Origin: Hoylesella loescheii DSM 19665 = JCM 12249 = ATCC 15930
Lineage (GTDB): Bacteria; Bacteroidota; Bacteroidia; Bacteroidales; Bacteroidaceae
DNA length: 64,000 bases
Assembly: GCF_000378085.1 (NCBI RefSeq)
Contig: NZ_KB899210.1
Span: 1 to 64,000, forward strand
Direction of reading: 5' to 3'
Shown here: positions 28,583-38,185 of the stretch, piece after piece
How the letters are laid out: every line of letters begins with the position of its first letter
Numbering within the stretch: position 1 is the stretch's first letter
Program-made: the position numbers and the translations under genes
The notes under the pieces: model-generated
The model's input: only the letters and a program-made list of their open reading frames with translations
Database searches by the model: none
What the model was told of the DNA's origin: nothing

Positions 28583-29317
28583 TTAATAGAAGCAGGCATC
28601 ATCGTCTGTTAATGTATATGCAAGCTCTTTGTTTCTTTGTCTTATCGGCTTAGCAGGTATTCCTGCTGCGATAGCGAAGGGGGCGATGTTTTTCGTTACA
28701 ACTGCCCCTGCTGCAATGACGGCCCCTTCGCCGATGTTCACCGAATGGAGGATGGTGACCCGAGGGCCAATCCAAGCTCTGTTGCCAATCTTAACCCGAA
28801 AACTTTCATCGCTATTGCATCTGAACAAGGGGTCTTCGTGGTCGTGTTGTTCGGTATAGATGTGAACGTCGCTGCTGATATTCACATTTTCTCCAATAAC
28901 AATGCCATTCCTAGCATCTAACACAGCCCGGTCGCCAATAATGCTATGGGTGCCTATTGACAGGTGGTTGTGGTTACGAATTTCACTACCATAATGTACG
29001 ATTGCATCTTTCCCCAGTTTGATAAGGAAAACCTTTCTATATATATAATGCCTCAACCAAAGACAAGGCAAGTAGCCTATTTTGATATCGAAGAACCTGA
29101 TAAGTCCTACAAAAATGGCTCTAACCTTCTTTTTCAATTGTCCATACCCAGCAGTAGTACCCGAAATAAGCTCCGTTGCATGAGTTGCTTGTTGGCGTTT
29201 GCGTAGCTTTATCAAGTGTTTCTGATACACTCTGATGGGAAACGCAAGGACGATAAAGAACAGATAGTCCCAAATCAAAATGCCAATTAGGATTATACAG
29301 ACGATAGTGAGTGTCAT
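28583..29317 (-). CDS. Hexapeptide-repeat O-acetyltransferase
   Basis: 244 aa. An N-terminal membrane helix (LTIVCIILIGILIWDYLFFIVLAF) precedes a left-handed beta-helix made of hexapeptide repeats (LSIGTHSIIGDRAVLDARNG, IVIGENVNISSDVHIYTE, VKIGNRAWIGPRVTIL, VNIGEGAVIAAGAVVTKNI). The closing AGIPAKPIRQR is standard for the WcaF/LbetaH acetyltransferases. It probably decorates the capsule sugar with an acetyl group. Its start overlaps the flippase stop by four bases. Confidence 0.88.
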   Translation of the reverse strand: MTLTIVCIILIGILIWDYLFFIVLAFPIRVYQKHLIKLRKRQQATHATELISGTTAGYGQLKKKVRAIFVGLIRFFDIKIGYLPCLWLRHYIYRKVFLIKLGKDAIVHYGSEIRNHNHLSIGTHSIIGDRAVLDARNGIVIGENVNISSDVHIYTEQHDHEDPLFRCNSDESFRVKIGNRAWIGPRVTILHSVNIGEGAVIAAGAVVTKNIAPFAIAAGIPAKPIRQRNKELAYTLTDDDACFY

Positions 29318-30759
29318 TTCTTTGAGAATATACCGTTGATGAATTTACTACTAGCCGACATTAGATAAACGTCTTTTAGGTATGAATATTGTATAGCCAC
29401 AAAATAACAGACCATAAAACAGCTGCTTAATGCCAGTCTAAGTATGTTTGGCGTGGTGAAGCAATAGGTAATAACCAAGCATACCAGCAAGGCAGGCATG
29501 TATGCAATGATGTTTTTGCTCAGCTGTTTAAAGGGGAAACCCTGCCTAAACGACTTAAACGTGATGATTTGGGTCATTGCCATGATGCTGAGTTCTGCCG
29601 AAGACCAAGCGATGCTTGTACCTGTTGATTTCAGGTAAGGGGTTAAGGCCGCATTCAGCATAATGCCAATGATGGCGGCTATGCAAGAGATAAGCGTCAG
29701 TTGTTTGTCTTTATGGGCTGGCACCAATATTTGTATAACCATGATCTGGCTGTATCCTACGATGAATACCAGAGGAAACATAATGCGTAACGAAACCGCA
29801 GCTTGGGCAAACTCTGCCCCGGCAAGCAGCAAGATGATGTCGTCGCTGAAAATAATGCCTACAACCATGAGTGGTATGGCAAAGCATAAGAGTATAGAAA
29901 GCGACTTGCCGATGAGCATTCTAAACTCCTTTTCATCTCCTGTGGCGTATATTGAGCTTATTCTTGGCATAATAACACTACTCCATGCTGTATAAAAAGC
30001 AAGGAAAAGCAATGTTAGTTTGTAAGCAGTAGAGAATAGTCCCACCTCGTCGGCGGTACACGCAAAGCCAAGATATACAATGTTAAAGGTTGTATACATG
30101 GTGGTAAGTATCATGTACAGACCTAGCAGAATGTATGGCTTGATGTATTTTTTTAGTGTTACCTTCCTTATGTTGTAATGTACGTATTGTCTGCTTTTGG
30201 TTATGTTTACAATAGCATTTACCACCACAACCAATGCCGTAAGGGTGAAATAAACGTTGTAGTGCGATTGCTTGCGCACAAAAACAAATATGCTGAGGGC
30301 GTACAATATCTTAATGAGAAGCGTTCGTTTTGTTATGTATTTAAAGTCTTCAAGCCCTGTATAAAACCATTCTATCAACAAGAAATTGAAAACCAACTTA
30401 ACCGCCCCGATATACATCAGCTGTCTATGTTCGTACAGTTTGGGTACAGTGTAGGTTGAAACGATGAGCGCAATAAGTGCTATTACCGTGAAAAGTCCAC
30501 TTAAAGTGATGAGGCTCGAAAAAACTTTGTCAAGCTTCTCCTTATCAGTTCGCACCGCGGCGATCTCTCTAACGCCAAGCGTACTGAGCCCCATCATCGA
30601 GAAGACAACAAAATAATTTACCACACTGTCTATGAAGTTGAAAACACCTACATTCGTCACTCCCAATACGCGAGAGATGTATGGAAAGACAATTAAAGGG
30701 AAGATATAATTAGACGTGGTAATTATACTGTTGTAGATGAAATTTTTTTGCAATCCCAT
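29314..30759 (-). CDS. Wzx-type oligosaccharide flippase
   Basis: 481 aa with 12-14 predicted membrane helices. The N-terminus (NFIYNSIITTSNYIFPLIVFPYISRVLGVTNVG) and SLITLSGLFTVIALIALIVSTYTVPKL are typical of the RfbX/Wzx family in the MATE/MOP superfamily. It would flip the undecaprenyl-linked repeat unit across the inner membrane before polymerisation. It lies 35 bases downstream of the SLBB export gene. Confidence 0.92.
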   Translation of the reverse strand: MGLQKNFIYNSIITTSNYIFPLIVFPYISRVLGVTNVGVFNFIDSVVNYFVVFSMMGLSTLGVREIAAVRTDKEKLDKVFSSLITLSGLFTVIALIALIVSTYTVPKLYEHRQLMYIGAVKLVFNFLLIEWFYTGLEDFKYITKRTLLIKILYALSIFVFVRKQSHYNVYFTLTALVVVVNAIVNITKSRQYVHYNIRKVTLKKYIKPYILLGLYMILTTMYTTFNIVYLGFACTADEVGLFSTAYKLTLLFLAFYTAWSSVIMPRISSIYATGDEKEFRMLIGKSLSILLCFAIPLMVVGIIFSDDIILLLAGAEFAQAAVSLRIMFPLVFIVGYSQIMVIQILVPAHKDKQLTLISCIAAIIGIMLNAALTPYLKSTGTSIAWSSAELSIMAMTQIITFKSFRQGFPFKQLSKNIIAYMPALLVCLVITYCFTTPNILRLALSSCFMVCYFVAIQYSYLKDVYLMSASSKFINGIFSKK

Positions 30760-30794
30760 GGATGGTCTAGCTTAAGTTGACTTATTGCATTTTC

Positions 30795-33323
30795 TTACTT
30801 AATCAAATTTGCAATCGCTGCTATCAGTGTGGCGAGTCCGGCTACAGTGGTACCTACAGAGAGCCATTGGGTAAGCGCCTTGCCATTGCCTTCGGGTTTG
30901 GTGGGCACCACAATCTCGCATCCAGGACGTACCTTGGCGTTATGACCCACACGAGCCACAGTTCCGTTCATATATATAATATAGGTGTTGCTCTTCTTGG
31001 CACGGTTTCCAAAACCACCAGCTTGATTGATGTACCATGCCGGACGACGTCCTTTCTCGTAGGCTACGGTGTTGGGATACATCACGTTACCGCTAATCTT
31101 CACCGTTCCGTTATATTCGGGCACGATAAGCTTGTCGCCTTCGCGCAACACGAGGTCGGCATCGCCACCCGGTTCAGCCAAAGCCTTTTCCAATTCGATA
31201 CCCACATAATAGGTGTCTCCAAGGTCTAGGCGTTTCTTTTCCACCGAGTCTTTTTTGCCACTTTGCATCTCGGCCAGTCGTAAAACTGTTTCCATGCGTA
31301 GTCGTTCGTCGGGTGTGATACGCCGTTCAAGGCGTGCACCGCGAATATAAGCCAAGTCGGTTACGCCACCCGCACGCTTAATGGCGTCGCTAAGGCGTTC
31401 ATTCTTGCTCGTAAGCGTATAAGTTCCAGCAAACATCACCTGTCCTTGTACGGCGATGTTCTTCTGTACGTTGTAGCCGGGACTTTTTCTAACATACACC
31501 TCGTCGAAGGGTTGCAGCGTAAATCCTGTCTCACCGTCTATCACAAACCCGTCTTTAAGGGCGAAGGTGTAGGTGCGCGAAATTACCGAATCGGTGCTTA
31601 GGGCCTTGGGATTGATAATGCGTCGGGCCACATCCACTTTGGTAGTAGAGGCCGACTCTTTCAATCCGCCCGCTTGCAACACCAAGTCTTCTAGCGTTTC
31701 GTTGGCAGCAAACTTGTATATGCCGGGATACATCACCTCGCCATGTATGGTTACGGTTTGCTGTTGCATCATTTCGCCCTTAGTGGGAACAAACAGCACG
31801 TCGTTCTTTTGCAAGGGTATATCGGCCACTTTTCCACTCATGATGCCTTCAACGTCTACGGGGATAACCTCCAAGGTTCGGTCTGGGCGCATGCGATGCA
31901 TCACGGCACGTGCAGTAAAGGCCTCTTCTGTGATACCTTCAGCATGTTCTATCAGGGTACGAACGCTGTTGATGGAGCCTCCCACCTGATACATGCCGGG
32001 ACGGAACACGGCACCCTTAACCTCAACCATATTTGAGAAACGTGGCAAAATAGAGTCTACGCTCACCGAGTCTTCGTCGGCCAAATGGAAGGTATTGAAG
32101 TCAAACTCGTCTACATTAAACACCGAATATTCGCGGCCCGTTTTTCTCACCACCCTTACGGCCTTGGTATAGGCGTCGCCAGCAAAGCCACCTGCGTATT
32201 TCAGCAATGTTCCTACACTCTCGCTACGTTTCATTTCGTAATACATGGGGCGTTTCACCTTGCCCGTTAGGTTCACCAGGCAGTCGTATGCACCAACCAC
32301 AACCACATCGTTGTCAGCCAACCGCACGTTACCTGTTAGCTTTCCGTTCAGAATGTAGTCGTAGATATCTACCACGGTAACGAGTTTGTTTTGTCGATAC
32401 ACTTTAATATTACGCAACGTACCTAGGTCGTTGATGCCACCAGCCATGTATAAGGCGTGGAACACCGATGCAAAAGCCGATAGGGTATAGGTGCCAGGTC
32501 GCTTCACTTCACCCATTACGTTCACCATGATGGTGCGCGTTTGACCCACGGTTAGGCGTACTCGCGAACTGCTATAGCGTGAACCTAAGGTAGAACGCAG
32601 GCGTGCGTTAGCCTCTGCCACGGTTAGTCCGCTCACTTGTACAGGTCCGAAACCTTCGATAACCACATCGCCATCGGGCGAAACGGTTGTCTGCTCCGAT
32701 TTCTGCGATGCACCATAGATGTCTATATTTACTGCGTCGCCTGGACCTAAACGATAGTTTTGGGGAGTGGCGATGTTCATATTGGGTTCGAATGAGAGAT
32801 CTTTGCGATTAAATATATCGCGTCCGAAAACTCTCTTAGGCATCCTACCCACGTAGATATTCAGTCTATCGCGTTCTTGTTGAGTAGCCGAATCGGGTAA
32901 GAATTCGTTAAGTTCATGTGTTATCAGCCCATGATCGGCAGCGTTTCTATGCGTAGTGGGATAGTCGTGGTCGTCTTGGCCCACACTTCTTATCATCTGG
33001 CTGTTTTTCGTATCTGTCTTATTCTCGCCGTTGTTCTTGCGCATACGGCTGTCTTCAAGCTTATCGTCCTTGTTTGTTCCGTTGCTCACCTGTCCCAATC
33101 CCTTGTTTTTGGCCACGCGTTCGTACGCGTCTTTCACGCGTCTGATTTGTTGGATGTCTACTCCGCGCTGCATCAACTTAGTGACAATTTGGGCCTGCGA
33201 AGTGCCCGCTTTGTGCTCTTTTAGCACAAATTGCATCACCTGCAAGTCGGTCATAGACGATTGCGCCCTTAGCCCGAGCGAGCAAAGGGTCATCAGCAAC
33301 ACAAGTAAAAGACTTTTATTCAT
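30795..33323 (-). CDS. Polysaccharide export outer-membrane protein with multiple SLBB domains (Wza-like)
   Basis: 842 aa, much longer than E. coli Wza (about 380 aa). A signal peptide (MNKSLLLVLLMTLCSLGLRAQ) is followed by a helical region, then a Poly_export domain (NYRLGPGDAVNIDIYGASQ, ~215-300). Repeated SLBB domains come next (VNVMGEVKRPGTYTL, VNLTGKVKRPMYYEM, VEVKGAVFRPGMYQVGG, VTIHGEVMYPGIYKF, IAVQGQVMFAGTYTL, VKISGNVMYPNTVAY). A C-terminal hydrophobic helix (LSVGTTVAGLATLIAAIANL) closes it. It forms the periplasm-spanning channel for capsule export. It is the first gene of the main minus-strand operon. Confidence 0.92.
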   Translation of the reverse strand: MNKSLLLVLLMTLCSLGLRAQSSMTDLQVMQFVLKEHKAGTSQAQIVTKLMQRGVDIQQIRRVKDAYERVAKNKGLGQVSNGTNKDDKLEDSRMRKNNGENKTDTKNSQMIRSVGQDDHDYPTTHRNAADHGLITHELNEFLPDSATQQERDRLNIYVGRMPKRVFGRDIFNRKDLSFEPNMNIATPQNYRLGPGDAVNIDIYGASQKSEQTTVSPDGDVVIEGFGPVQVSGLTVAEANARLRSTLGSRYSSSRVRLTVGQTRTIMVNVMGEVKRPGTYTLSAFASVFHALYMAGGINDLGTLRNIKVYRQNKLVTVVDIYDYILNGKLTGNVRLADNDVVVVGAYDCLVNLTGKVKRPMYYEMKRSESVGTLLKYAGGFAGDAYTKAVRVVRKTGREYSVFNVDEFDFNTFHLADEDSVSVDSILPRFSNMVEVKGAVFRPGMYQVGGSINSVRTLIEHAEGITEEAFTARAVMHRMRPDRTLEVIPVDVEGIMSGKVADIPLQKNDVLFVPTKGEMMQQQTVTIHGEVMYPGIYKFAANETLEDLVLQAGGLKESASTTKVDVARRIINPKALSTDSVISRTYTFALKDGFVIDGETGFTLQPFDEVYVRKSPGYNVQKNIAVQGQVMFAGTYTLTSKNERLSDAIKRAGGVTDLAYIRGARLERRITPDERLRMETVLRLAEMQSGKKDSVEKKRLDLGDTYYVGIELEKALAEPGGDADLVLREGDKLIVPEYNGTVKISGNVMYPNTVAYEKGRRPAWYINQAGGFGNRAKKSNTYIIYMNGTVARVGHNAKVRPGCEIVVPTKPEGNGKALTQWLSVGTTVAGLATLIAAIANLIK

Positions 33324-33639
33324 CTTCCGTTTTTATATTTTACTTCATTAGCAGGTAGCCATGCCATAAGGCCACACATATTATATAATAATGTGTGCGC
33401 TTCATGATTGGCTGCCACTGCAGCATGTATTATTGCTTTCCTAATTGTTAAGGCGGTTTTTGCAAAGTGCCTTCTTTGGGGTGCAGTTTATCGGTGGCTT
33501 GCTATCGAACCGCCTTTATTTAAACTCTTCGCAGGGCATTTTATTGCATGTCGCAGTCATAAAAATGTTCGCGTCGCACCTCTCGTCCATTGCACATCTC
33601 TGTTTAGAGGCTTGTTTTGCACCCATTTAGCTGTCTTTG

Positions 33640-33647
33640 CAAAGTTA
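33640..33647 (-). promoter_or_regulatory. Candidate -7 element of the capsule operon
   Basis: The plus-strand CAAAGTTA reads TAACTTTG on the minus strand. It would start transcription near 33634 and leave a leader of about 310 bases before the SLBB gene. The -33 box is weak. The space 33324-33724 contains no convincing gene. Confidence 0.45.
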
Positions 33648-33724
33648 CGAAGAAAAAATTGCTTTCTCTTCCTTTATAAGTATTTTTGCGTTTACAGCAA
33701 AATTCGCATTTCGCTGTTGTTTGG

Positions 33725-34219
33725 CTAAAATTTAACGAAATGCAGCCTGCACTTGCGCGAACTTAGAACCATCCGCGAACTGGTGAGGTTGTCTATCCTA
33801 AAATGTTCGTTCAAGCGATTTACGCCATAGTGTTGCAGAATTTCTGTGTTTGTCAAAGGCTTATCACCATTTTCACGATCATAAAGATAGGGTTGCGAAA
33901 GCATCAGACTATCGCCCTGCTTTTCGAAACGTAACAAACATTTAGCCACGTTCCCGTCTATATCTCTCAGCTCGAGTAGCTTATGTTGGATGGCCCAAAA
34001 CATGCGTTTCCCCTGCATCGTATTCACGCCACCCGTGCCGATGGTGTCTATCTGTTGCAGTCGCCAATAGCCGTCGAGTTTCTTGTTGCGCGACCTTTCC
34101 AGCTCGCAACTACCAAGCATTACCAGCACCATAAGTGCTACGGCCGTAAATGGCATTATGCCCATTCGCCTGCGTATGTTGATTGTATTTCGCTTCATGC
34201 CGTTTGTCTTACTATTCAT
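33725..34219 (-). CDS. Lipocalin-like lipoprotein
   Basis: 164 aa with a lipobox at VMLGSC (Cys at about residue 39 from the 34219 start; the ATG at 34198 is an alternative). The mature part begins KLDGYWRLQQIDTIG and contains alternating beta-strands (KLLELRDIDGNVAKCLLRFEKQGDSLML, SRMVLSSRKCRLHFVKF), as in Bacteroidetes lipocalin-like domains. Binding partner and role are unknown. It overlaps the stop of the Wzi gene by four bases, so it is probably made together with the capsule-assembly protein. Confidence 0.7.
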   Translation of the reverse strand: MNSKTNGMKRNTINIRRRMGIMPFTAVALMVLVMLGSCELERSRNKKLDGYWRLQQIDTIGTGGVNTMQGKRMFWAIQHKLLELRDIDGNVAKCLLRFEKQGDSLMLSQPYLYDRENGDKPLTNTEILQHYGVNRLNEHFRIDNLTSSRMVLSSRKCRLHFVKF

Positions 34220-35781
34220 TTAAACAATCCCTTCTTAGCCACGGTGAGCTGAACACCCCATTTGTTGCCTAAAATTCTTCCCATGTCAGCACCAAGGGCA
34301 GCTGTTACGTTCCATTCGTTAGGCAGTTGATAGCTGCCTTCTAGCATCAAACTTACATTATATTCTTTCTTGTCGAATGGTTCGGCGTAGGTGCCCAGCC
34401 CGTTTTGGTAGGTGGCAAGGAGGCGATAGCTTAGTTCGTCGGTAGGCTTTCCGCCTATTCCGAGATGCCAAGCCGTAAAGCGGTTGTTGGCTACATTGAT
34501 GTTGCCATTGGTGTTGTAAAGGGGCGAACGATAAAGCGGATTACCCATTACTTGCCCCCAATGTTGCCAGCCTGTATAGATATAGTGGTTGTAATAATTG
34601 TCTTGCCCACCCAGGTGGTCGGCAATGGTTTTGGTATGGTCGTGGTAGATAGGTCCGCTTTGGTATTTGGTGTAGAGATATTCAAGCACCACATCGGTAA
34701 TCCATCGTCCATATTTGAAGTTGAGTTCTGCACCAAACATCCAGTCTTTGAAGTCGTAGATCAAAAAGCGACGTTTCTTTTTCTGCATCCATTCGTCGCC
34801 CGTTCCATATCCATCATAGTCTACTTGCAACATGGCCGAATGGTCTTCGAAGTATTTGTCAACGTAGAGGCCAAACTTCCAAGTTTCTGCGTTGTAATTC
34901 ACACGTGCTAGCCACGCGCCCAATTGGTTGCCTTCGGCATTTTGGTAGGTTGTTTCGCCAACGTCGGCACCGCCTGGCAAGAATGCTTTCCAAAACGATT
35001 TAACCCCCGTTCTGCCACGAATAACCCTCACCGTGCCATCGTCTAGTGGCTGATAAGACGTTCCGCCAAACGTGGAAGCCATCTCCAAGCCCAGTTCTAA
35101 CGACAGGGGGACGAACCGTTCGGGGTTACCAATCATAAAATAGCCAGCCTTGCTGTGATAAAGCACATTTTCGGTGTATAGATGTTGTTGGCCTGTAAAA
35201 CGCTTTTGCCAATTGTCATCGGTTGTCTTTCCGTATGCCACGTGTCCTTTCAGGTGCAGCCAACCATTGCCAAAGGGTAATGTCCAATAATCGGGTAGGG
35301 CTAGGCGCACTTGCGGAACTGGTCGCGCATTGATGCCTAGCAATTGCGAACCGCTGCTCAACGCATCATTTTTCAGTTCCATATCGTGGCGTTTGCTACC
35401 AATGGTGAGTGTTGCGTACAGCCAACGGGCCTGCACAAAGGCTTGGTCTACCACAATCCTGCTGGTGAAGCCTTGCGTCAGAGCCATGTTTAGTCCATAG
35501 CCTAGGCCCCATCTGCGGGTAGAATCGGTGGCTAACGGGCGTTCTATGCCAGCAAGTAGGTATCCGTTGGTTTTCTCCAACGAACTTAATCCATGCTTGT
35601 TGGCATTGAGCCAAAGGGGCGTTTGTGCGCTCGATATCGTGGCTTGAGCCTCTACGGCATAACCCAACCCTTTGCCTAATTTTATCTTTCCGGGTTCGCC
35701 TCCTTCGCGCCATACTTGCGCCCGCGCTGTGATTGCAGGCATGATGCACGCCAAAAGAAATGTGGCTAAATAGTGTTTCAT
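34216..35781 (-). CDS. wzi: Capsule assembly protein, Wzi family
   Basis: 521 aa from the ATG at 35781, which begins the signal peptide MKHYLATFLLACIMPAITARAQ; the 55 codons upstream lack a sensible N-terminus. The body is rich in alternating aromatic beta-strands (GYAVEAQATISSAQTPLWLNANKHGLSSLEKTNGYLLAG, RLALPDYWTLPFGNGWLHLKGHVAYG, FKYGRWITDVVLEYLYTKYQ), consistent with an outer-membrane barrel. Wzi proteins hold capsule polymer at the cell surface. This supports the view that the neighbouring cluster makes capsule rather than lipopolysaccharide O-antigen. Confidence 0.87.
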   Translation of the reverse strand: MKHYLATFLLACIMPAITARAQVWREGGEPGKIKLGKGLGYAVEAQATISSAQTPLWLNANKHGLSSLEKTNGYLLAGIERPLATDSTRRWGLGYGLNMALTQGFTSRIVVDQAFVQARWLYATLTIGSKRHDMELKNDALSSGSQLLGINARPVPQVRLALPDYWTLPFGNGWLHLKGHVAYGKTTDDNWQKRFTGQQHLYTENVLYHSKAGYFMIGNPERFVPLSLELGLEMASTFGGTSYQPLDDGTVRVIRGRTGVKSFWKAFLPGGADVGETTYQNAEGNQLGAWLARVNYNAETWKFGLYVDKYFEDHSAMLQVDYDGYGTGDEWMQKKKRRFLIYDFKDWMFGAELNFKYGRWITDVVLEYLYTKYQSGPIYHDHTKTIADHLGGQDNYYNHYIYTGWQHWGQVMGNPLYRSPLYNTNGNINVANNRFTAWHLGIGGKPTDELSYRLLATYQNGLGTYAEPFDKKEYNVSLMLEGSYQLPNEWNVTAALGADMGRILGNKWGVQLTVAKKGLFK

Positions 35782-36035
35782 ACTTGTTATACAACGCACG
35801 GAGGTTAATATTATTTTATTTATCTTGCCGTTTTTTTGCCATTGTTCGAATTTAGAACTTGTGATGCATGTTTTTTCTTGCAGATTGGATTGATGAAAAG
35901 CTACACAAGATGTCGTTTGGGCATAACTTCCACTCTGTTCAGGCATGTCTACGAGTAGGTAAGTGTGGCGCGAAAGAACTGCTTACGTAAACCGCCTGAT
36001 GAGAAGTTTGAAAGCTAGATTTGACCATTGGAAGT

Positions 36036-36141
36036 GTACAAAGGGTTTTGTAGGGTGGCTACAAACGAGTTGTAGTGACACTACCGACAAATTGTAGCGG
36101 CACTACAAAAGGCTTGTAGTGGGGCTACAAAAGGCTTGTAC
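36036..36141. repeat. Palindromic repeat array, family B, copy 1
   Basis: About five 22-24 bp units with arms CTACAA and TTGTAG (for example CTACAAACGAGTTGTAG). The array opens with GTACAA and closes with TTGTAC, so its ends are complementary. Copy 2 is at 57045. The rest of 35782-36460 shows no gene or RNA I recognise. Confidence 0.8.
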
Positions 36142-36462
36142 TGAACGGAGGCGCCAGCTGTGTGGTTGAAGATGCTCATTAATCGCTCGGAAAATGCAAG
36201 CAAATGCTCAATGAGAAGAAAGTGAACGCATGGCGTTATTTCCTCGTGCGCGCATGTGTATAATAAGGAATGGCCGCAGGTTAATTGTAGATGATATTGT
36301 ATGCATGGGAAGCTAATTGCTTGTGTGAGGCTATTTTAGCTCTGATAGTTAAACGCGTGTAGTTAATTGTTGTGTTGTTTATACGGAACTACGCGTCTAG
36401 ACAGATGTTTCCCGCTAATCTATTGTGGTAGGGGATTTCCTTTCGTGTTTAGGGAAAAACCT

Positions 36463-36493
36463 TTTGGTTGGGCCTATATTTGGGCTAACTTTG
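36463..36493 (+). promoter_or_regulatory. Strong Bacteroidetes promoter for the Tyr/Gly-rich protein
   Basis: TTTG at 36463-36466, then exactly 19 bases, then TAACTTTG at 36486-36493. This is a full match to the -33/-7 form. The start point would be near 36500, leaving a leader of about 148 bases before the ATG at 36648. Confidence 0.85.
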
Positions 36494-36647
36494 CAAATGT
36501 AACAAGGGAACACAAGCCGAAAGGCAACCCCGAAAGAGGCGGTCATAGACTTCCCCACAAAAATAAAGAGAGAGAAAAGGCCAAAAACACAAAGCTGGTC
36601 CCCAAAAAATTAGAATCGAGTTATAAACATCTTAAAAAAGAACGATT

Positions 36648-37646
36648 ATGAAGAAGCTATTATTCACCCTGCTAACTCTGCTGGCTTTTGCCTATCAGGC
36701 TAAGGCGATGAGTTTCGAACAAGCACGGCAGCAGGCCCTCTTCCTCACCGACAAGATGGCATACGAGCTGAACCTCACCGACGACCAGTATGAGGCGGCT
36801 TACGAAATAAACCTCGATTACTTGCTTAGCATCGACCACGATGACGACTTGTACGGCATATACTGGCGCAGACGCAACCAAGACTTGAGTTATATACTTT
36901 ACGATTGGCAATACAGGGCATACTGCCAAGCCAACTACTTCTATCGACCACTGTATTACGACACGGGTTATTGGCGCTTCCGCATATACGCACGCTATCC
37001 CTATCGCGACTATTACTACTTCGGTAGACCAACGTTCTACAACACTTATCGGGGTACCCACAGTTGGCACATGAACAACGGGCGCAGCTGGTACAGTGGA
37101 AGGCAGTTTGGTGGAGCACGCAGTTACGGCATGCGCGATGGTTTCCAACGTGGCGATTACGGACGTGGTTTTAGGTTTGGAGGCTTTACCGACAATAGTT
37201 ACGACAACTACGGCTATGGCTACAACTCGCCACACAGGTCTAGTTCGAGACGCAACTACGACACGTATAACTACAATAACTCCAACATGTCACGCCGTTC
37301 GGGACGAGATTTTGGATATGACGACGATTGGGACGACCGCTACGAGCGCCAAAGTAGCACACGAAGCACGGCGCGAGGTAAGCGCGATTACAACGACAAC
37401 TATGGTAGCGGACATTTTGGAGGTGCACGTTTCTTCAGCGGTTCGGGTTCTAGTAGCTCAGCCGAGGTGCCCAACAACACCTTCAGCCCTAGTCGTTCGC
37501 AAGGCTCTATAGGTACTACGCCCTCTACCTCAGGCCGTTCGTTTGGCGGTGGTAGCAATAGTGGCGCGACTTATGTTCCACAAAACAACAATACAACTTC
37601 TTCGAACTCATCCTCGGGTAGTGGACACTTTGGAGGACGAAGATAA
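36648..37646 (+). CDS. Secreted Tyr/Gly/Ser-rich low-complexity protein, function unknown
   Basis: 332 aa. Signal peptide MKKLLFTLLTLLAFAYQAKA. Residues ~22-70 form a short helical region (ARQQALFLTDKMAYELNLTDDQYEAAYEINLDY) resembling the small helical domains seen in other Bacteroidetes secreted proteins. Residues ~85-125 are extremely Tyr/Arg-rich (FYRPLYYDTGYWRFRIYARY). From ~130 on it is Gly/Ser/Arg/Asn-rich, with two copies of SGHFGG (GSGHFGGARFF and the end GSGHFGGRR). It is probably disordered and surface-exposed; I do not recognise a family. It stands alone, with its own promoter and a terminator-like hairpin about 210 bases downstream. Confidence 0.8.
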   Translation: MKKLLFTLLTLLAFAYQAKAMSFEQARQQALFLTDKMAYELNLTDDQYEAAYEINLDYLLSIDHDDDLYGIYWRRRNQDLSYILYDWQYRAYCQANYFYRPLYYDTGYWRFRIYARYPYRDYYYFGRPTFYNTYRGTHSWHMNNGRSWYSGRQFGGARSYGMRDGFQRGDYGRGFRFGGFTDNSYDNYGYGYNSPHRSSSRRNYDTYNYNNSNMSRRSGRDFGYDDDWDDRYERQSSTRSTARGKRDYNDNYGSGHFGGARFFSGSGSSSSAEVPNNTFSPSRSQGSIGTTPSTSGRSFGGGSNSGATYVPQNNNTTSSNSSSGSGHFGGRR

Positions 37647-37857
37647 AACAATTAGGTATTAGGCGAGCTTTGCCATAGGCTCTGCATAATGAGGGATGAA
37701 GGGAAAACTACGGCCAAAGACACATAGGTTAGTCCCCTACAATATCCCATAACAAAGGCAAAAGATTGAAATTAGGATAGATTCTCAAATCAGGTATAGC
37801 ATTAGAAGTAAAGATTATTCAGGAAACAAAGACAGAAAAGAGAGTTGTTAATGACGG

Positions 37858-37888
37858 CGGGATGCTTTGCGATAAAGCATCCCGTTTT
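37858..37888 (+). terminator. Rho-independent terminator
   Basis: CGGGATGCTTT at 37858-37868 and AAAGCATCCCG at 37874-37884 are perfect complements around a 5-base loop and are followed by TTTT. It most likely ends the transcript of the Tyr/Gly-rich gene. Confidence 0.8.
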
Positions 37889-37980
37889 GTGTATTGGCAT
37901 GTGGAGGGGCTTGGGCTTCACTCGTAGCAGTGTTTTCCTCACAATGATTTGCTGCTTGTTTAAACGCCAATTTTATACGC

Positions 37981-38100
37981 CAGTTCGGGATAAAACACAA
38001 TCTTTATGCCTTCTGTTGCGTAGCACTAGTTGGTGAGAAAGCCATTTCTTTACCTATCCAATCTTGTTCTGAGGGAATGGTTTCTTGTCCCGAATTCACC
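37981..38100. repeat. Two outlying copies of a TGAATTCGGGATAAG-like motif
   Basis: CAGTTCGGGATAAAA at 37981-37995 and the inverted CTTGTCCCGAATTCACC at 38084-38100 resemble the arms of the nested element at 38440. Nothing else recognisable lies in 37889-38185. Confidence 0.45.
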
Positions 38101-38185
38101 AATTAACCCTTCCGTCGTTCGCATTTTCATGGTTCCGAGAATGCGCTTTCTAAGCCCTGATGATGCATGATTACATTAACCGCCG

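Noticed and set aside
33408..33728. 106-codon plus-strand frame in the capsule leader
   Set aside because: No start signal, no motif, and it opposes the predicted direction of the operon.
36367..36651. 94-codon frame before the Tyr/Gly-rich gene
   Set aside because: It spans the strong promoter at 36463-36493 and its product is Lys/Pro nonsense.
37845..38036. 63-codon frame after the Tyr/Gly-rich gene
   Set aside because: It begins just before, and runs through, the terminator hairpin at 37858.
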